In this document: piece after piece, positions 1 to 15,400 of the stretch
Position numbering within the stretch: the first letter of the stretch is position 1
Layout: each line of letters opens with the position of its first letter
From: Aphelocoma coerulescens
Taxonomy: Eukaryota; Chordata; Aves; Passeriformes; Corvidae
Direction: 5' to 3'
Assembly (NCBI RefSeq): GCF_041296385.1
Contig: NC_091016.1
Coordinates: forward strand, 21,117,497 to 21,181,496
DNA: 64,000 nucleotides
Made by a program: the position numbers and the translations under genes
Notes under the pieces: model-generated
Databases searched by the model: none
What the model was told of the DNA's origin: nothing
Seen by the model: only the letters and a program-made list of their open reading frames with translations

Positions 1-3000
1 TGGTTGTGAAAAACCCTGACCTTCTCTTTGGAAATGGTCACTTGCTGTAAGAATTTCGAATGTAATTTCAGAATTTTGAAAATACCTTCCAGGTCTCCTT
101 GCAAGAATTTATTTTGCTCTTTTTAATAAAACATTTTATTTCACAGTATTTTCTTCTTTCCTTGCCCAACACACATGTAATATGACAAATACAGCCAGGT
201 CTGGCTAAATTAATGATTTAGCAAAAGGGGAAAGAATTCAAAGCCCTAAACAAACAGAAACATAAAAAATATCAGAAAAGTAATAATATTTGGGATTTTG
301 TTCAATTTACTTCCACAAATATCCATTATATATCTATATCTATATATCTATATATCTACAAAACGTAAGTTCTGGGAATTGGAGTTGGTCTAGATGATCT
401 TCAGAGATCCCACAGGGATCAAGATGACAAAGAAAAAATGAAAGCAATAATGTCCCAGAATTACAGGATGAAAAGAATGAAAAATAAATTCTGGGAAAGT
501 AAGAGAGGACAACATGATCCTACTTGGAAGGACCCATTAAATTTTCCTGTAATATTTCTTTCGTATCTCCAGAAATCTATATTGCCCTGAAACAACTAAA
601 TTATCAATATGAGTTGTAGCATTTTATTCTTCTTTGGATAATTGAAGCAGACTAAAAACATCTTAGATTATGCATAATTTTGTGGTTTGCAGCTCCATGG
701 CAATTGTGAAATCAACACTGGGCCATATATAATTGAACCAGATAAGTCTAAGGAGACAGTTAGAAAAACTGGGGGAAGGACTGATTTCATTTTGCATTTT
801 TATTTTAAATTTTTATTCTTATGGCACCTAACATGATTTCCTTTTGCTGGATGCTGTACTGAAACAAAAAGAAAAAGAGACAGCTCTTAGCTCAGTTTAT
901 ATGACTGAGGGAAAAGGTATTTGCCTTTTGCAAATGCCCCTACTTGACCTATATTCACTAGAAGGGGACGCTGTGGGAATGAAGATAGAATTGAACTCAG
1001 GATTTGAAGCCCAACATTTTTAACTACACAGAAAATATTTTCATTCAAATTCAGCCTTTTTTAAAGCTATGCTTAGAACCTTTAAGTGTCTATAACTGCA
1101 GCTCCATTCTGCTACACCATTTGATGATCTGTCCCATTGTTTTACCTACCTGTCTTTATCGTAAAGGAAGGGGCCAGAATATCTTCTTACATCTTTAAAA
1201 GATGCCTATGCTGCCTTCCTGGTGGCTTTTGAGACTTAAAGTACAGACAGAGAAAGATCAATAGGATGTGGTGACACCTTAACAAAAGCAGAATGTAAGC
1301 AAAGACAGCTCCATGGCACTGGTGACCTTGGAACTCATACACTGACTTAAGTTAGTTATGGGTGTTTGCTGTTAAGGCGAACAGCAAACTCATTGCTTAC
1401 AAAAACTTTTCACAGGCTCTTAGGGGATCTCCCAACTGGTAGAATGGCAAAACAATAACAGATTCACTGTACTTTTCAATAAAATATATGGTCTAAAATT
1501 CTACAAGGAGAGTTGACATGACAACAGTCACTATATTATATTCTTCCACCATGCTGCTGTCAGCAAAGGTGCTCTAAAGCCTGAAAAACATTTCCTCCTA
1601 CAGAGATGCCCAGATTTTACAGTATGTTTTACAGTTACATTTTTGCCAGTAAAGGCAGAAACAAGATTAAAAATTACAATTCACTTCAGAATTGTTTTTA
1701 GGTTTTCACATATGTACTCTGAAAGTATGGTTTAGATTTTTGACATCATCATAAAGAAACTCTGAGATAATGTGGCTGCACTATTTTTAAATTAGATCTA
1801 AATCAATAAAGACTTTCCTTTTTTACTTTTTCATCATGACACTGTGCAATACAGAATTGTAAAAATTGCCTGGATATTATCTAACCTCATCTTTTCCTGT
1901 AAGATTAAATTCAGCATGGAGGGCAAGAATGGAAGTTGCAGTTCTTTCACTTAACATTTATGTCTTAGTATGAGATTTTAGAATATTGTGTTTATTAGAT
2001 AACATGATCTCTTCATGCTTTCAGTGCTTTTGCCACTTGGGTTTCATAAAAAGGATGATTCCAAAATAAGTAAAGAATCATATTTGAACAACTCCTAATC
2101 AAGCTTCTCAATACGGAACATGGATATAGCACACACCCAATGTGTGACAGCAGGAATGAGAGCGATACTTGAGGAAAAGCAGCCAAAGGGGGAAATAGCC
2201 AGGGTTTCTCTAGCCTTTTCAGTTATCAATTACAACTGAAGCCTGCACTTATTCCCTTGCTGGGAAGAAAAAGGTAATTTGTGAATCATTCCTTTTGCCT
2301 GGCGTTTCAGGAGTGATCCATTAGGGAAGTGAAGGGAGATTAGAAATTATCATCTTGGAAAAACTCCTGCTGCTCTGTTGGGCAGAAGACTTATAGGAAG
2401 GTCATCCCAACATTTGAGGTTTTTTAAGCCTTCCATTACGTCAATGACACTTTTCATTTTTACCAGGAAGGCGATTTGTTACCAGGACCTGGCTCAGGCA
2501 GCCCCGAACTGTGTGAGGCTGAGGATTCCCCACGCAGTTCCCTGCTCAGGCAGACGGTGCATTCCCTGCCAGCTGGCCCTCCCTGTCCTCCAGCTTTTCC
2601 TGCAGTGACATCCAGACACTTCCCTCATTGCCACCACAATTTACACCTGCAACAAAACCACGCTGTCCTACAAACACCGGCAGTGATGCGAAGTCCTCGC
2701 TCACTGTGTTTGTGTTCAGTTTGTCTCCCAAAGGATTTGGGCTCCATAACTCCAGCCATAATTTATGCAAGTCCAGAGAAGTTAGAGTACTGTCCCCTCC
2801 AGTAAATTGATTTGTGTCCTGATGATTACAGGAAATAAAAATTTTGAGGCTAGGATACAACTGGAAACAGGAGAGTTACTTGAGAAGCTCTAGCTATAAT
2901 TTCAGTCTTGTCCAGATTGTTTTGCTGACATCACATATTCTAAGCCAGACCTCATTTAACAAACAAATGGACTTTTTAAATTGTTTTTTTAAATTGACAT

Positions 3001-6000
3001 TGAAACTGAAAACTGTATCCCAGAATCTACACAGGGCATGCAGCATGTGGACATTGCTACTCATATCATTATGGTTTCTTTTCTCCCCCTGATCTGCCTA
3101 AACATACAACAGCCATGTCTCAAACCCAGGTTAACTACCAATTCAAGTTCAAAAATAACTTTTACTGTTTGACATGTGGGTCAGATTAGCACAAAGCCAA
3201 CCTTGCCACTCAGGTTTGCACAAAGAGAAGCACTTACTCACTGCTGAAGTGTTGTGCAAGGAAATGAAGAATTTTTCCATGATTAAGAGCACTTGGCAAG
3301 GACTCTGGTTTAATCTGCTACAGCTTGAATGTTCAGTTTTTGTTTCAATCTAGACTTTAGGGAGATAACTAAGTTTGTTTGTATTCTACTTCTCTAGATC
3401 TACCTCTACAAGGAATCCGGTATTAAGTCCAAATTCCAGTCAAAATATCATGCCATCAAAACGCGGCAGTGAGGTGTGCTGGGAATATTTTGAACAAATT
3501 GAAAATTCACATTAAATGCAAAAAAAAAATTCAGACTTGGGGCTGTACAGCTTATGATTTTGTGTCAATTCAATGAATAGTACCAGTTGGGAAAAAAAGA
3601 TGATGATTTTACTGGGTTGAAAGAATTGGGAAAGGTTAGATAAAAAGGTCAAACTGAATATGAAACACTTTATGTTGATATGAGAAAAATTTACACTGAC
3701 ACCAAACATATTTGGTGGGTTTTTTTGCCTAATTGGTTGTTCCAAGAATTCCTGTTCCATTTAATGTAAATCATGCCCCTCACTTCCTCATGTCCATTCT
3801 GCTTGCTCAAGAACTCATTCAGTTCTATCATGCTAGTGAGAATTTTCAGACCAGCATAAGGAGCCCACAGGATCATCTGGGGAAGATACTCAGAGCAAAT
3901 CTAAACTATTAGGAGTCTAAATGTAAGAATTAGGTGAAAGACAAAGACAATAAAAACAATGAGTGCATGACAAAATGTAGCAAAGATACTGCTGCCACAT
4001 AAAAAGATGACATATTTATGTCAGAAAATAATGCATTTCTTTCCATGTATATAAATACATGCAAGAGAAGCAAATTACAGGTAGAGATATGCAGGTACCC
4101 CACAAATATTGATTTCCAATAGGATCAAGTCACTTGAAATGAGCAGACGGGAAGGAAATAAATCCCTGCTTTTCACAATCAGTTAATCCTTAGTAAATTC
4201 ATTAATTTTTAAAAAGGAAAAGAGTTTCATGCAGAATTATGAATCTCAAATGGCAGTGTTTCCTGAACGAAACAGTTACTGTTAGTGCTCACTATGGTAA
4301 GAGACCATTAGAAATTAATTTTTGAATTAAAAACTAGAAGGCAGCTTTGCAAGATGATTGAACAAGGTAATTTCTAACAAGGACAGAATGTTTCTTGTAT
4401 TTTTTCCAATAAAATAACAGCTTTTCTCTTGGCTGTTTCAGATTTATAAAGAGCAGGATGAATTTTTTTGCATACATATAAAGTACTGGCATTTTGATGA
4501 GGTAATGGGAAATTTAAATTTACCCAATACACTGTCTGAATATTTCTTCCTCCACCTTTTTTTCTCAATTAAAAATTCATGTTGCACTTAATTGCTCAAT
4601 TTGCCCAAAGTGTAATAAACAATTGAAGAAGCCATTGAGTACCACATAACAAATACATTACTTAGCATGATATGACAAGAAATTACCGGCCCAATTAGAG
4701 ACACAGATCCTTTAGTGCAAGGTAAGAAAAACCAGGGATCCCTAATGAAAATAAGGTGCTCTGCAAAGGAGAAACACAATCTGTATGTATTGTACACTTT
4801 GAAGTCTTGGAGTGTCTCCTGGGAAAACTGAAAATAAGGCACTAAGCAAGTTACTGATTAAAGCCATTTACTTCCATGACATTTTGTGGCTGTGTATTGC
4901 CAGGGTGTATTAGGAAGAGATAGCATTATCAGCTGTCCAGGAAGAGAGTTGTTCGAAAAACGTAGAAAACATTGCAGGGATTGTAATGTAAACTACAATT
5001 TTTCCCCATAAAATGTTGCTCCCAGTGTGAGTAATCCCTTGGTTTACATGCACCATGATTGCTGTTCCTTATCCACTCTGCAGAATCAAAGGGAACTTTG
5101 AGGGACACTCTCCTGTGATGTGCCGAGTGTATCCAACATCCAGAAATTCTTCTCAGAGTTAAAAGTATTTGACTTTTCCCAGAAGACACCCAGTACCTCA
5201 CAGAATCAGACTCGAAGGGAAAATGTTAAAGATCCAGTAAAAATAAGGAAGAAAAAAAAAGAAGGCTTACTTGAAAGGAAAGTGTGGCTGGAAGGTCCAA
5301 GAGCTATAAATCAGAGCAATTAAATTCAGTGGAAATGCTTCTCTCACTTAAAAGGAAATTGCAAGAACTACAGTGCCTTGAATGGCAGTTTTGCTGCTGT
5401 GGTGTAAAACTTGAAATGTGTTTCACAGTCAGCTTTTTAAAGATAGTGCTATGTGCACTAAAATCCACAAAATATGGAACTTCAGTTTTCCCCAGCATCT
5501 GAGTATTTATAAGGTCTTTCTTTATGGTATCTCTCCTCTGGTCTGAGAAAGAGGACTTATAAATCATCTGCTTCAGATTATCTCTAGTCTTTTATTAAGC
5601 CACTTGAGGGATATTTCTATGGTTTGGAATTCAGCCACTAATAAGGACAAAGTAAATTAGGACAGTACCAAATATTAGTACATTCTCAGCCTGTCACCTT
5701 CACACTGTAGAAAAGCCCTTTAATGCAGGAAGCTGTCAGCGTGGAATTTCTTGGTAACTGGATTTAAGAAGAACTATTCTTCTGATGAGCAAAACCTGGT
5801 CCTATGTGCTACTCTGGATGGATCTCCATTTATGACAGATCTGCAAGATACCTGTAGCAATGACAGACTGCACCCAAGGGTGTCTCTGCAATAAGCCAAG
5901 CACATAACTCAAAGTTTACTTCACAAGTTCTATCTTCACCCTGGTTTCTTTTTCAAGCTTTCTCTGCAGAAACAGGTAGAAGGAGAAGAAAACAAGCAAA

Positions 6001-9000
6001 GCTTTGGGCAGTCACTTTTGTCGCAGTTAACTACCACTGCACTTTACTACTCTTGCCCAGATTATGAGCCTGTTAATTTTGAAACTTTTTAAAAGTACGG
6101 TGTTTAGCAGACAAGTTGGAAAATATAAGTCTGCTTACCACACCTGCATTTATTTTATACCAGCATAATTTCACCAACTAGACAGGTGTGACACCAGATT
6201 CTCTTCAGAAGAAAATCTCTTTCTAGTTCTTGTTTGGTTTCCTGAAGGCCTGATTCTCTATAATTGTGTATAGTACTTAATTTTAAGGAATCTATCATAA
6301 AAGCCTCTGATACTTGCAGGTAATTAAATCCATATATCAATTTACTCTGACTACATTAGAAAAGGAAAACTACCCATCCCACTGCCTAACTCAGCAGTAG
6401 CAGAAGAGCACAGTAACACCTTGAGTTGGAATGCAAAACTAAAAACACACCTGTAAATTATCCTGTTAACACAGATCATCCTTCTTGTAACTCAAGCAAA
6501 GAGCACACAAAGCAAATATGCAGCAAGTGCACAATGTAAACACATCACATATGCTTAGTAACAAGGAGATTTCACTGGCACAGAATGCATTTGAAGCATG
6601 CTGAGAAAACTAAGGGCGTCCCAGTAGCCAGGCTTTGTAAAGGAAACAAGAACCCAAGAAATTTTCCTTGGAAAAGTGGCCAGCTATGGCTAAAGGAATT
6701 CATCTTCCCCACAGATCATCCTTTTCTCCTGTCATTAATCAATAGGAGAAGACAAAAAAGTGGGATGGGCAGGATGAGGAAATCTTCACATTATCACACA
6801 AGTGAATAGAAAACTGTAGGAAGCTTAATTTCAAAGGGTTATACAGCTACATAGAGAGATTTGGGAAGTCCGTGTGTGCTACTCTGAATTTTTCAGGGAA
6901 TACATTCTTCTACATTTTAAAGTAGGTTAATTAGAATAAGATGAAAGAATAAATTCATGTCTGTTATTCTCCATTCATTTTCTATATATACCTAAATGCT
7001 TCGTGTATGTCTGCTCATTTCAAACAGATAAAGCAGATGCTTAGTGGGCAGATTTTTCACTTGTCTTGGTGGCTGTGTCTGCTTTGTTGCAAACTGGGGA
7101 CCAGCTCAGATTTTTTAGAAAGTTACTTTTTACTTTCCTATAATACATATTGTGGTTTTATAGATACTGTCTTTCTTGTTATGCTGCTAGAACACCTGTA
7201 ACGTTATTCTAAAAAAATGCCTTCAGATGTTTTCATGATATAGCTGACATGTTATGCACACAAGTACTTTCCCCACTTTAGAAAGCAGGACCAATATTTT
7301 AACCTGAGAGACCTACATTTAAGCACATTCACCATCTCAGAGAACAAAGGCCCTAACTCTTTACTCGTTACTCTTAGGTTATTCAAGCTGTTATATGGCT
7401 TACACATATCAACTGAAACACAGAAATAATATATTGTATATTAACCAGGAAACATGGCACACTTTTAGTGAAAACTACTATACCACTACTATTAATAGTC
7501 ACTGCTACAGGAAAGTGAAAGAGTAGCTGTTGTTCTCTCCTATTTTGTACGCAGTTCCATTTCATCAAGATAGAAAGTGGTCTGATTATATTTAATTACA
7601 AATCCACTGTACAAATAAAGCCACATATTCTAAATACTAACCTTGTTAAACAGTATGAGAAAAATAATAAACAAACCCACTTAAAAAAAAAGTCCAGAAG
7701 TGTGAAAAATAATAAAATCATGCCATTAAAAACCCCAAGCAACTGTACATTCAGGAAAATTAATCTATGTAGAGATGGCTTACACATTTTTGAACAGCAC
7801 ATGTTCAAAATGCAAAGGCACAAGAGTACTCTCTATTTATCAAATGACTTAATGGAATATTACTGTATCATACTTTTAATTAGCAAACTCTGTGCAACAG
7901 ATTTAATGATATACAGTAACTCCACACTCACATCCAGTCTTATACATTGTTTAAGGGTCTACCAAACAAACCACACAAAATTTCCAGGTTTTTTGTTTTC
8001 TTTTTTTACCTTAGTGAAAAAGAAATGAACTGTTCTGCCTGCTAGAAAAAGACAACACACCAAACCTACAAAACCAGGGGCTTTTGGTGCTACTGATTAA
8101 GACAGAATTGATACAAAAATCACAACAATATACTCCCTTCCTACTTATGGCAAACTTCTATTTGCATCCTTTTATTCTTGGTGGGGCAGAAGGGGGACAA
8201 TAGCAGAACTGAAGACGATGCCACAGATGCTATATGAAGAGTGTTGCTCAAATAAAACTATTTTAAAGCTGAAAGGTTCTTCTTCTTTCAAACTCGGAAA
8301 GATTGCAGGCTGCTTTTACCCACAATCTATTGCATTAAACTCTTCTAGGGAGGACTTAGCCTCATCTTCCTTAGCCATGAGTGTGAATATCTATTCAAAT
8401 ATATCAGTCTGATAAGGCTTTCATTCAAGATAAAAGGGAGTTGGTTAGATCCAAGGCCATGGTGAAGACTGAAATGAAGAACATTTCAGGTTTATGATAT
8501 GTGCTGCTCAAACTCTATTTCTACAGAGCACACAGAAAATTTTGGAATGAATGAGACTCCTCAATAACAGCTAATCTTAATACTGCAGTGAAATAACAGG
8601 GCCAACAGATTTCTGTTAATTGAGATCCCTAATCCATGCAACTCAGAAAGAATATAGGTGCTCACAGTTTCCCAGGCATGTCCTTCATGCTCCTGCTCCT
8701 CTAGAAACCCTCCAAGTCCTTCAACTGCTTTCAGTTAAATATGACACATTGCCATTACAGCACAGTCCTTGAAAGTCAATGCACATTCTTCCTGAAAGGA
8801 GGAAGAAATTGACCCCAGATTACCTATTCAAAATGTTGTGGGGTTGTTAAAATATTGAAGGAAGTTTCTCTTTTTCTCTTTTTTAAGAGAACAACATTTT
8901 CTGTTGTCTTGGTTAGCTTTTAGAGTAATCACTTCATAAAATCCTGCTTCCTGTTCCCCTGCCTCACTCCCCAACCACCTCATACAAACTCACATACATC

Positions 9001-10088
9001 ATCTCATTAAAATATGGGTCTACATTCGAATTTAATAGCTAATTATCATTGCCTAACTCTACTAATAATGATGATTAAGAACCAAATAAGTTTATTTCCT
9101 TTGAAAAAGTCTACTTACACTTTTCGACAAAATTCTGAAAGGGCATCATCAAGCCACCTACAGAAGTGATTTAGACACTTGGCTACATGTATTCCTGCAT
9201 TATATATAAGGTGTCTCTACAGCACTTAAAAATTCACACACCTTGTGGCATCCTGAAACCCTGCCCAGCACAGGGTGAGGCTACTGAGTCGTGCTGCTAG
9301 GCCATATGGCTTTTGATCCCTTCAGAAAGTGGGCACAGTCCACCCAGGTTTCCCATGTAGACATATCCTCTGACTCTTCAGATGACTTCAGCACTTTGGA
9401 AAACCCTATCCTGTGCCAGAACAGGTCAATGCAATGAACCAATAAAGCAGCAAATTAAATGGGGCATCTGAAGCGTCCTTTTGAAACTGAGTGAATGAGC
9501 CTCAGCACCTCTTTTCTTCTAAGGTGGGCTCAGGTCTAACAGAGACACTCCCTACTGATCTTGTTGGGCAGCTGAAGGAGCAGAGATAAGAGGAAGGTTT
9601 ATACATTCAAAAAAGGTAAGAAAGGTAAAGGGTTATTCCTAAAGATAAGAACTGAAAACAAGAGATGGAGTAACAAAGTGAAGCAAAGAGAGGGGTGAAA
9701 AGAAGTCAGGGCTGGTAGTAGCAAACAAAAATGCAATAGGCATGAGAAGAAAATAGGCATTGGAAAAGGAAATACAGAAGCTATGAGACAAAAACAGAAA
9801 GGAAATAATAAAAAAAGCAAGCAGTCTAGTTTTAAGAGGTACTCTGTTGGGATTTCTGCAGACCATACAATAACTCCACAGAGTTGTCCTTTTGGACCTT
9901 GATCCAAAGATTATTACTTTGACTCTAATGGGCTTTGGATTAGGGAAGAGCCCCAGAGTATAAATTTATTTATATCTTCATATATAATTCAGCTCTGTCT
10001 ACCAACTGCAACATATACTGTGTACAGAATTTAAATAGTTCCTTTTTTTGAACCTGGACACTTGTATATAAAAATGCTATTTGGCAAA
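1..10088. other. Intron-like AT-rich sequence, no gene seen
   Basis: Apart from the TATATC repeat near 325 I see nothing assignable here. A modestly GC-richer patch lies at about 2470-2720, with overlapping open frames of 60-109 codons that show no recognisable domain. By position this is inside NRXN1, downstream of the beta exon. Confidence 0.6.
325..359. repeat. (TATATC)n microsatellite
   Basis: A short TATATCTA run of the same unit type as the larger array at 46223. Confidence 0.85.
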
Positions 10089-10158
10089 GTTAAGTTCATG
10101 GTTGGATTCCGTGATTTTAAAGATCTTTTCCAGCCTAAATGATTCTATTAGTCTATGA
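10089..10158 (+). mobile_element. CR1 LINE, short 3' tail remnant
   Basis: The segment follows the CR1 3' end pattern: ATGGTTGGATTC, then GATCTT, then CCAGCCTAAATGATTCTATT and a second CTATG unit. Only the last 70 bp or so remain, diverged from the usual TCCAACC form. It is a 5'-truncated insertion in plus orientation. Confidence 0.7.
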
Positions 10159-12111
10159 AATTCTTACCCCATTTTATTCATCCCTCTGCACCACTGGATC
10201 AGAAAGGCATCTCTCTCAGTTTGCATTTTGATAAACTCACCCACTTTAAAAAAACTCTGATCAGGAGTTATATCCAGCCTCCTGTTTCCCTGAGACACCC
10301 CAAATACTCACCAAAAATCAGCCCGTTCTACAGTGAATACATCCACACAAGTAATGAGTGAAACACAATAGCTGAAAGAAATTACTGATAGTACAATCCT
10401 TAGCCAACACGCAGAGTATAAAAACGCTTTAATGTTCTATTTATAAGATGTGCCTCTGTTCTTACAGAATACATTAAATAGGCTGGCATTTAAATTGAGT
10501 GCCTTGGGGGAGATGCACCTCCTGAAGCATTTGGTTACCTACATTAAGAAACAAGACTTCTCCCCAGTTTAGCAACAGGTTTCATAAATATGTGAAAATT
10601 CTTTATGGATGTATTTGTTAAAAACAGAGATTTTTTTCACACCTGTAAAAGGCATTTAATAATCCTTAGGGAGGGTTTTTCCAGTTTCAATAAGTAAGCC
10701 ATTATATCTGCTTTAAGTGGAACGGGAAGTGATTCCAATTGATCTTCTTGAGTTTCTTTAAAAAAAAAGAAAAAAAGAAAAAAGATGCTCTTAATTAAGC
10801 CTACAGTTATTATAAATCAATGGGGTGGCATGAAAAAATACTACTTACTAATTAAAAAAACCTAATTGGATGCAGAATGTGGGCAGACTGATGCAGCATA
10901 TATGCAACCAATCTCTAGGGAAAAAATGTCCAGGGTAAACATTTTAAAGTTTTTCTGTTGACTTAATATTTATTCCACATAAATAAGCTCTCCTTGTTGA
11001 TAGCCTCATTTTTTCTTAAATGTAACGATTATAATTTTTTTTTGAGCATTGCAACTGTCAAAATATTATTACACAACTCAGAGAAAATAAATGTATACTC
11101 TTTGATTGTGACCAAGATTGATTTGACCCTGATGCTGCTACTTTTGGAAACCAATTTTCTTAATCACATAGTCCTCTTTATGAAACAGCTCATTTATAGA
11201 TTCTTCTCCTTTTATAAATGGAGGCAAGGTCAGCTACTCTTTAGCACAATATATTCCACTATGTCCATGCCTAAGATAGGAGGACTGAAAGAAAATTCTC
11301 TCTACGGAAAACACATTATACACCCCATTTCAATAGTGCATTATACATCAGTGTTTCAATATATTAAATAATCTACATGATATAGTGGTCCATATTATGT
11401 ATTCATTCCCCTGCAGCAGTTTCAGATTCTGTTCCACAGAATAATGTAATGCCACTCTCAGTTCTCGTCCTGCATCACTTTATTTCAGCTCATATTACTT
11501 CATTCTACATATGGTTCTTTATTATGGCAGAGTTACAATATGTGAATCACCATAACTGTGATATCCTGTCAATATCTATCGAGTGATAGGTCCCTTTCCT
11601 TGTGTAAAATTACAAAATGAGCAAGACAAAATGTTACAGGGTTACCAAGTGCACCTTCAACACACAGTTCCATAGCTGGGTTTTCACCTGACTTATATTG
11701 CTCACCTTCAGAGCACACATTCATAAAGCAAGAGGTAAACTATTGCATGTGAAGTAAATATTTTAAGAGGAACTGATTTCTGCAAGTATTCTTCAAAAGT
11801 AAGTATCAGAGGCCAGTGTTGCCATATGTTAATAAGTAGGGAATAATCTATGAATAACTATTGCATAAATAACCAGGACCTCATTAGAATTATGAGTCAT
11901 GGAATATGAATTAACTGACTTAATCTTTTGGTAGTAATACCTCTTGGGGTCTTGTAAAAAAAGACCACCTTTCCTCAGTTCTCCTTGAGCCACAGTTTCT
12001 TCTGGAGCCACTGTGAGCAAACTGGTGCTGAAAAATACAATGCCTGGCAAGGATTGAAGAAAGGAGAAAACGGACAAAACATAGTAGACTGGAATAGAGT
12101 GGATAAAGAGC
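10159..12111. other. Intron-like sequence, no gene seen
   Basis: AT-rich, with A-rich runs near 10760-10790. A 125-codon plus frame at 10994-11371 has no recognisable motif and is built from AT-rich codons, so I treat it as chance. Confidence 0.6.
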
Positions 12112-12446
12112 CATAGAATCATAGAATGGTTTGGGCTGGAAGAGATCTTAAAGGTCATTTAGTTCCAAATTCCCTGCCATGAGAATTTGGCATGGAACTA
12201 GACCAGGTTGCTCAGGGTCTCATCCAGCCTGATCTTGAACACTTCCAGGGATGAGGCATCCACAGCTTCCCTGGGCAGCCTGTTCCAGTGCTTCACCACC
12301 CCCACAGTAAGTCTAGCCTAAATCTCCCTCTTTCAGTTTGAACCCATTACTCCTGGTCCTATCACTACAGTTCCTGATGAAGAGTCCATCTCCAGTTTGC
12401 TTGCAGAACCTCTTGCAGAACTGGAAGGCTGTTATGGGGTCTCCAT
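12112..12446 (-). mobile_element. CR1 LINE 3' end, 5'-truncated
   Basis: The plus strand opens with CATAGAATCATAGAATGG, the reverse complement of the CR1 terminal repeat. It continues through recognisable CR1 blocks, such as CAGCCTGATCTTGAACACTT and GGGCAGCCTGTTCCAGTG, to TTATGGGGTCTCC. So about 335 bp of the 3' end are present in minus orientation. The element is well preserved but carries no open reading frame. Confidence 0.92.
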
Positions 12447-15400
12447 GCAACTAGAATTGTATTCATCCACCTAATTATGATAAACATTTTTTGGCTCAAA
12501 GTCTCCCCCATTCTAGTGGGGGAACGTTTAGTGACTTAGCACAGTAATTTTTTCGCAGATTTGCAGATGGAATAAAAAAGGGAATCTAAGCATTTTTGTA
12601 TTCCTTTTCTTATCTTTATTTCCCAACTCATGCCTGGTGAAAACAGTTTCTGAAAATGCTTGAGAAAGAGAAGGCTGAATGTAGCCCCTTCTAAACCCAA
12701 ACTCCTCTGCAAATATAAATGGGATTTCAGCATAAAACAAAGCTTTGCAACTCTCAGTCTTCCAAGTCTATACATTCTGTTCTCAGCAAGAGCAGAGATT
12801 AATTAATCTAGCTAGAGTCTTCCATTTTGGCAAACTTCTTTTGGAGAAAAAAAACTGTTATTAGCTTTAGATATTTTTAATTACAAGTTTAAGAGATTAA
12901 AGACAAAGGGCATTTCTCAGATCCTTCAGTTTTTTTAAAAATAACTGAGTCTTTGATTAAGACACATTTAAAGGAAAATGATTAATCACACTTAAAGGAA
13001 AATTATTAATCACATTTAAAAGAAAATGATTAATCACAGTCAAGACACTGTCAATCTTAGGCTAATTCCCATTTCCACTAACACTTATACATGACAAAAC
13101 TTACTGTACCAAAAAGCCAAGCCTGGCTGGACTAGCAATGAAATACCCTCACCAAATTTGCTAAGGTGGCTCATGCATTTCACATCCCAGTTCCTTCAAA
13201 AAATTATCTAATCAAGTTTGCAGACAAGAATTGTCTACTGAAAACAAAAACCAGTGCTCAACCAGAGTCGTAGTTCCACAATAGGTCAATAGTCAGTATT
13301 TGTACAGGAAAACAATAAAAGAACAGACATAGTTTATATTTATTTAGTTAGTGTATTTTGAACCAGCAAGACTGACAATTTCACAAATCTGCACATGTCC
13401 TTCTGTGCACGTGCTTAATTCATGCATTTAAAGGAGCTGGTTTCAGGATACATCTAGAAAGAAAAAAAAAAATGGGTTTATCTTCCTGTGTTTTGTAAAG
13501 CTGTTTGGAAAACCTGTTCGCCAATGAACTGATGGAGATATCAAAAACAAGCAGCAAATACTTTTACTAAAAGTAAAGATTTTCTTCCTGACACAAGGAG
13601 CCTCTAAGACTGAAGTTTGCTTTCTGAAAGCTCCCCTCACTATTTAGGCAAGACTAACACTAAGTGTTGTTGTCATGACATTGAGATGGGACATGGAGAG
13701 GTACAAAAGAAATTCATAGCATTAAAAATTCTATCATTTCATGTTCTGTGCAATGTCCCTATTTTTTCCCTTATTGCCATCATGGTGGGTGCTAACAGGT
13801 ACTAAACCATTTCACTATAAAATACAAATTCAAATATTCTCATATTTTCATAGCACACAATCATATACTCCTTTATTTTCTGTTACAGAATAGCTAGCCT
13901 GGTTTTTACAATAATAATTGGCCATAGACTTGAGGATATTACCTCTATCACCTACCATTCAATCTAAAGAAGGAGGTGGAAAATGTTGGTGGAGAAAAAG
14001 GGACAAAGAAAAGAGGCCATTCCAGTTACTTTTGAAGTAAGAAAGGTAAAGGTTTGAAGGATGAAACCTGCAGTTTCAGCAGGTTTGGGACCTGATATTT
14101 GGGACCAAATGAGGCACCTGAGAGAAAAAGCAAGAACTTCTCCTCTCTGAAGAGGTCAGGCTTCCTGATGGAGCTGAAATATCTGCTCTCTAGACTGAGC
14201 ACAGGAGCAAAAATGGATCATGTAGAATTAATCCCCTTTTTCACTCTGTCATGCCCAAATCTGCAACCCTGAGTATTAAAGGATCATTTAAACACAGGGA
14301 TCTGGTATCTCTCAAAAGTGAATAATCACTTACTATAAGGAAATTTATTTTAATGCTTGTACATACTATGCTCTGGTAGTCATACAGCTCTAGCTCTTGT
14401 TACATGAGCGTGGACTTTGATTGCAACTATCAGGTACCAATTCCAGTTAGATTTATATTCCAAAAATTAATTTAACCTAAAAAGTAGGCATTTATCATGT
14501 CACAGTTACAGCTTAGGACAAGATTGCACCTGCAGGAAAAGACAAGGTTGCAACCGCAGTGGAAAAAAATAATGCAGAGAAGTTCAGAAAAAGCACAGGA
14601 GGAATGTCACACATTTTATAAGATCCTGGAAATTTTACAATTTCCACCTGTCTGGGTGAAGCTGAGGCAGCAGAGGATCTGCCATGTTCCCAGCAGGTCA
14701 AGTGGACTGTGCTGCACAGAGTCCACCTTGTACACTCAGGGGAGCTTCTTACCCCTGCAGTTATCTCACCTCTGATTCACATGGCCTGAACCCTTCTCCA
14801 GGGACTGAAGGATGTAACAGCTTTTGATGAAACTGTCAAAAGATCTGAGGCTGAAGCAGCAGCAGGGCACTTAGCAGTTTTTCAGGCAGCAGCCATGAGT
14901 GGATGGTACAGTCTTACCCACATGTCCCTTTCAGGATTTACTACACCTGGATCTAGGTCATATCACCTCACTGAATATCACCTACATTTTAGCATAACCT
15001 CAGTAAGAAAGAATCCTCTCTAAAGCCTTAATATGTGCCAAAAACACCTGTGTTTATGAAAAACAATGGTTCTCACCAGAGTATAGCAGTTATCTGCTAC
15101 CATAAAGAAATCCATCAAAAATTATTATCTAGTTTAGGACAAAGCAGCCTTTTATAGACCGTAAGTGTAACTGGAACACACATAACTTATTCCAATTAGC
15201 TGGAAGTCCTGACATAGCAGGTGGCAGCAGTGCATCCATTACTATAATGTGGAAAATATATGGTGCATGGCAACAGGCAGTTGTATTTGTCTTGATTATG
15301 GAACCTGGAAACAGCACTTTCTATCCTATCTGCTGTGGAAAAATCATTTTTTCTGACCCTCAAATGGAAACGAGCCTTTAACAATGTACACAGGTGACAC

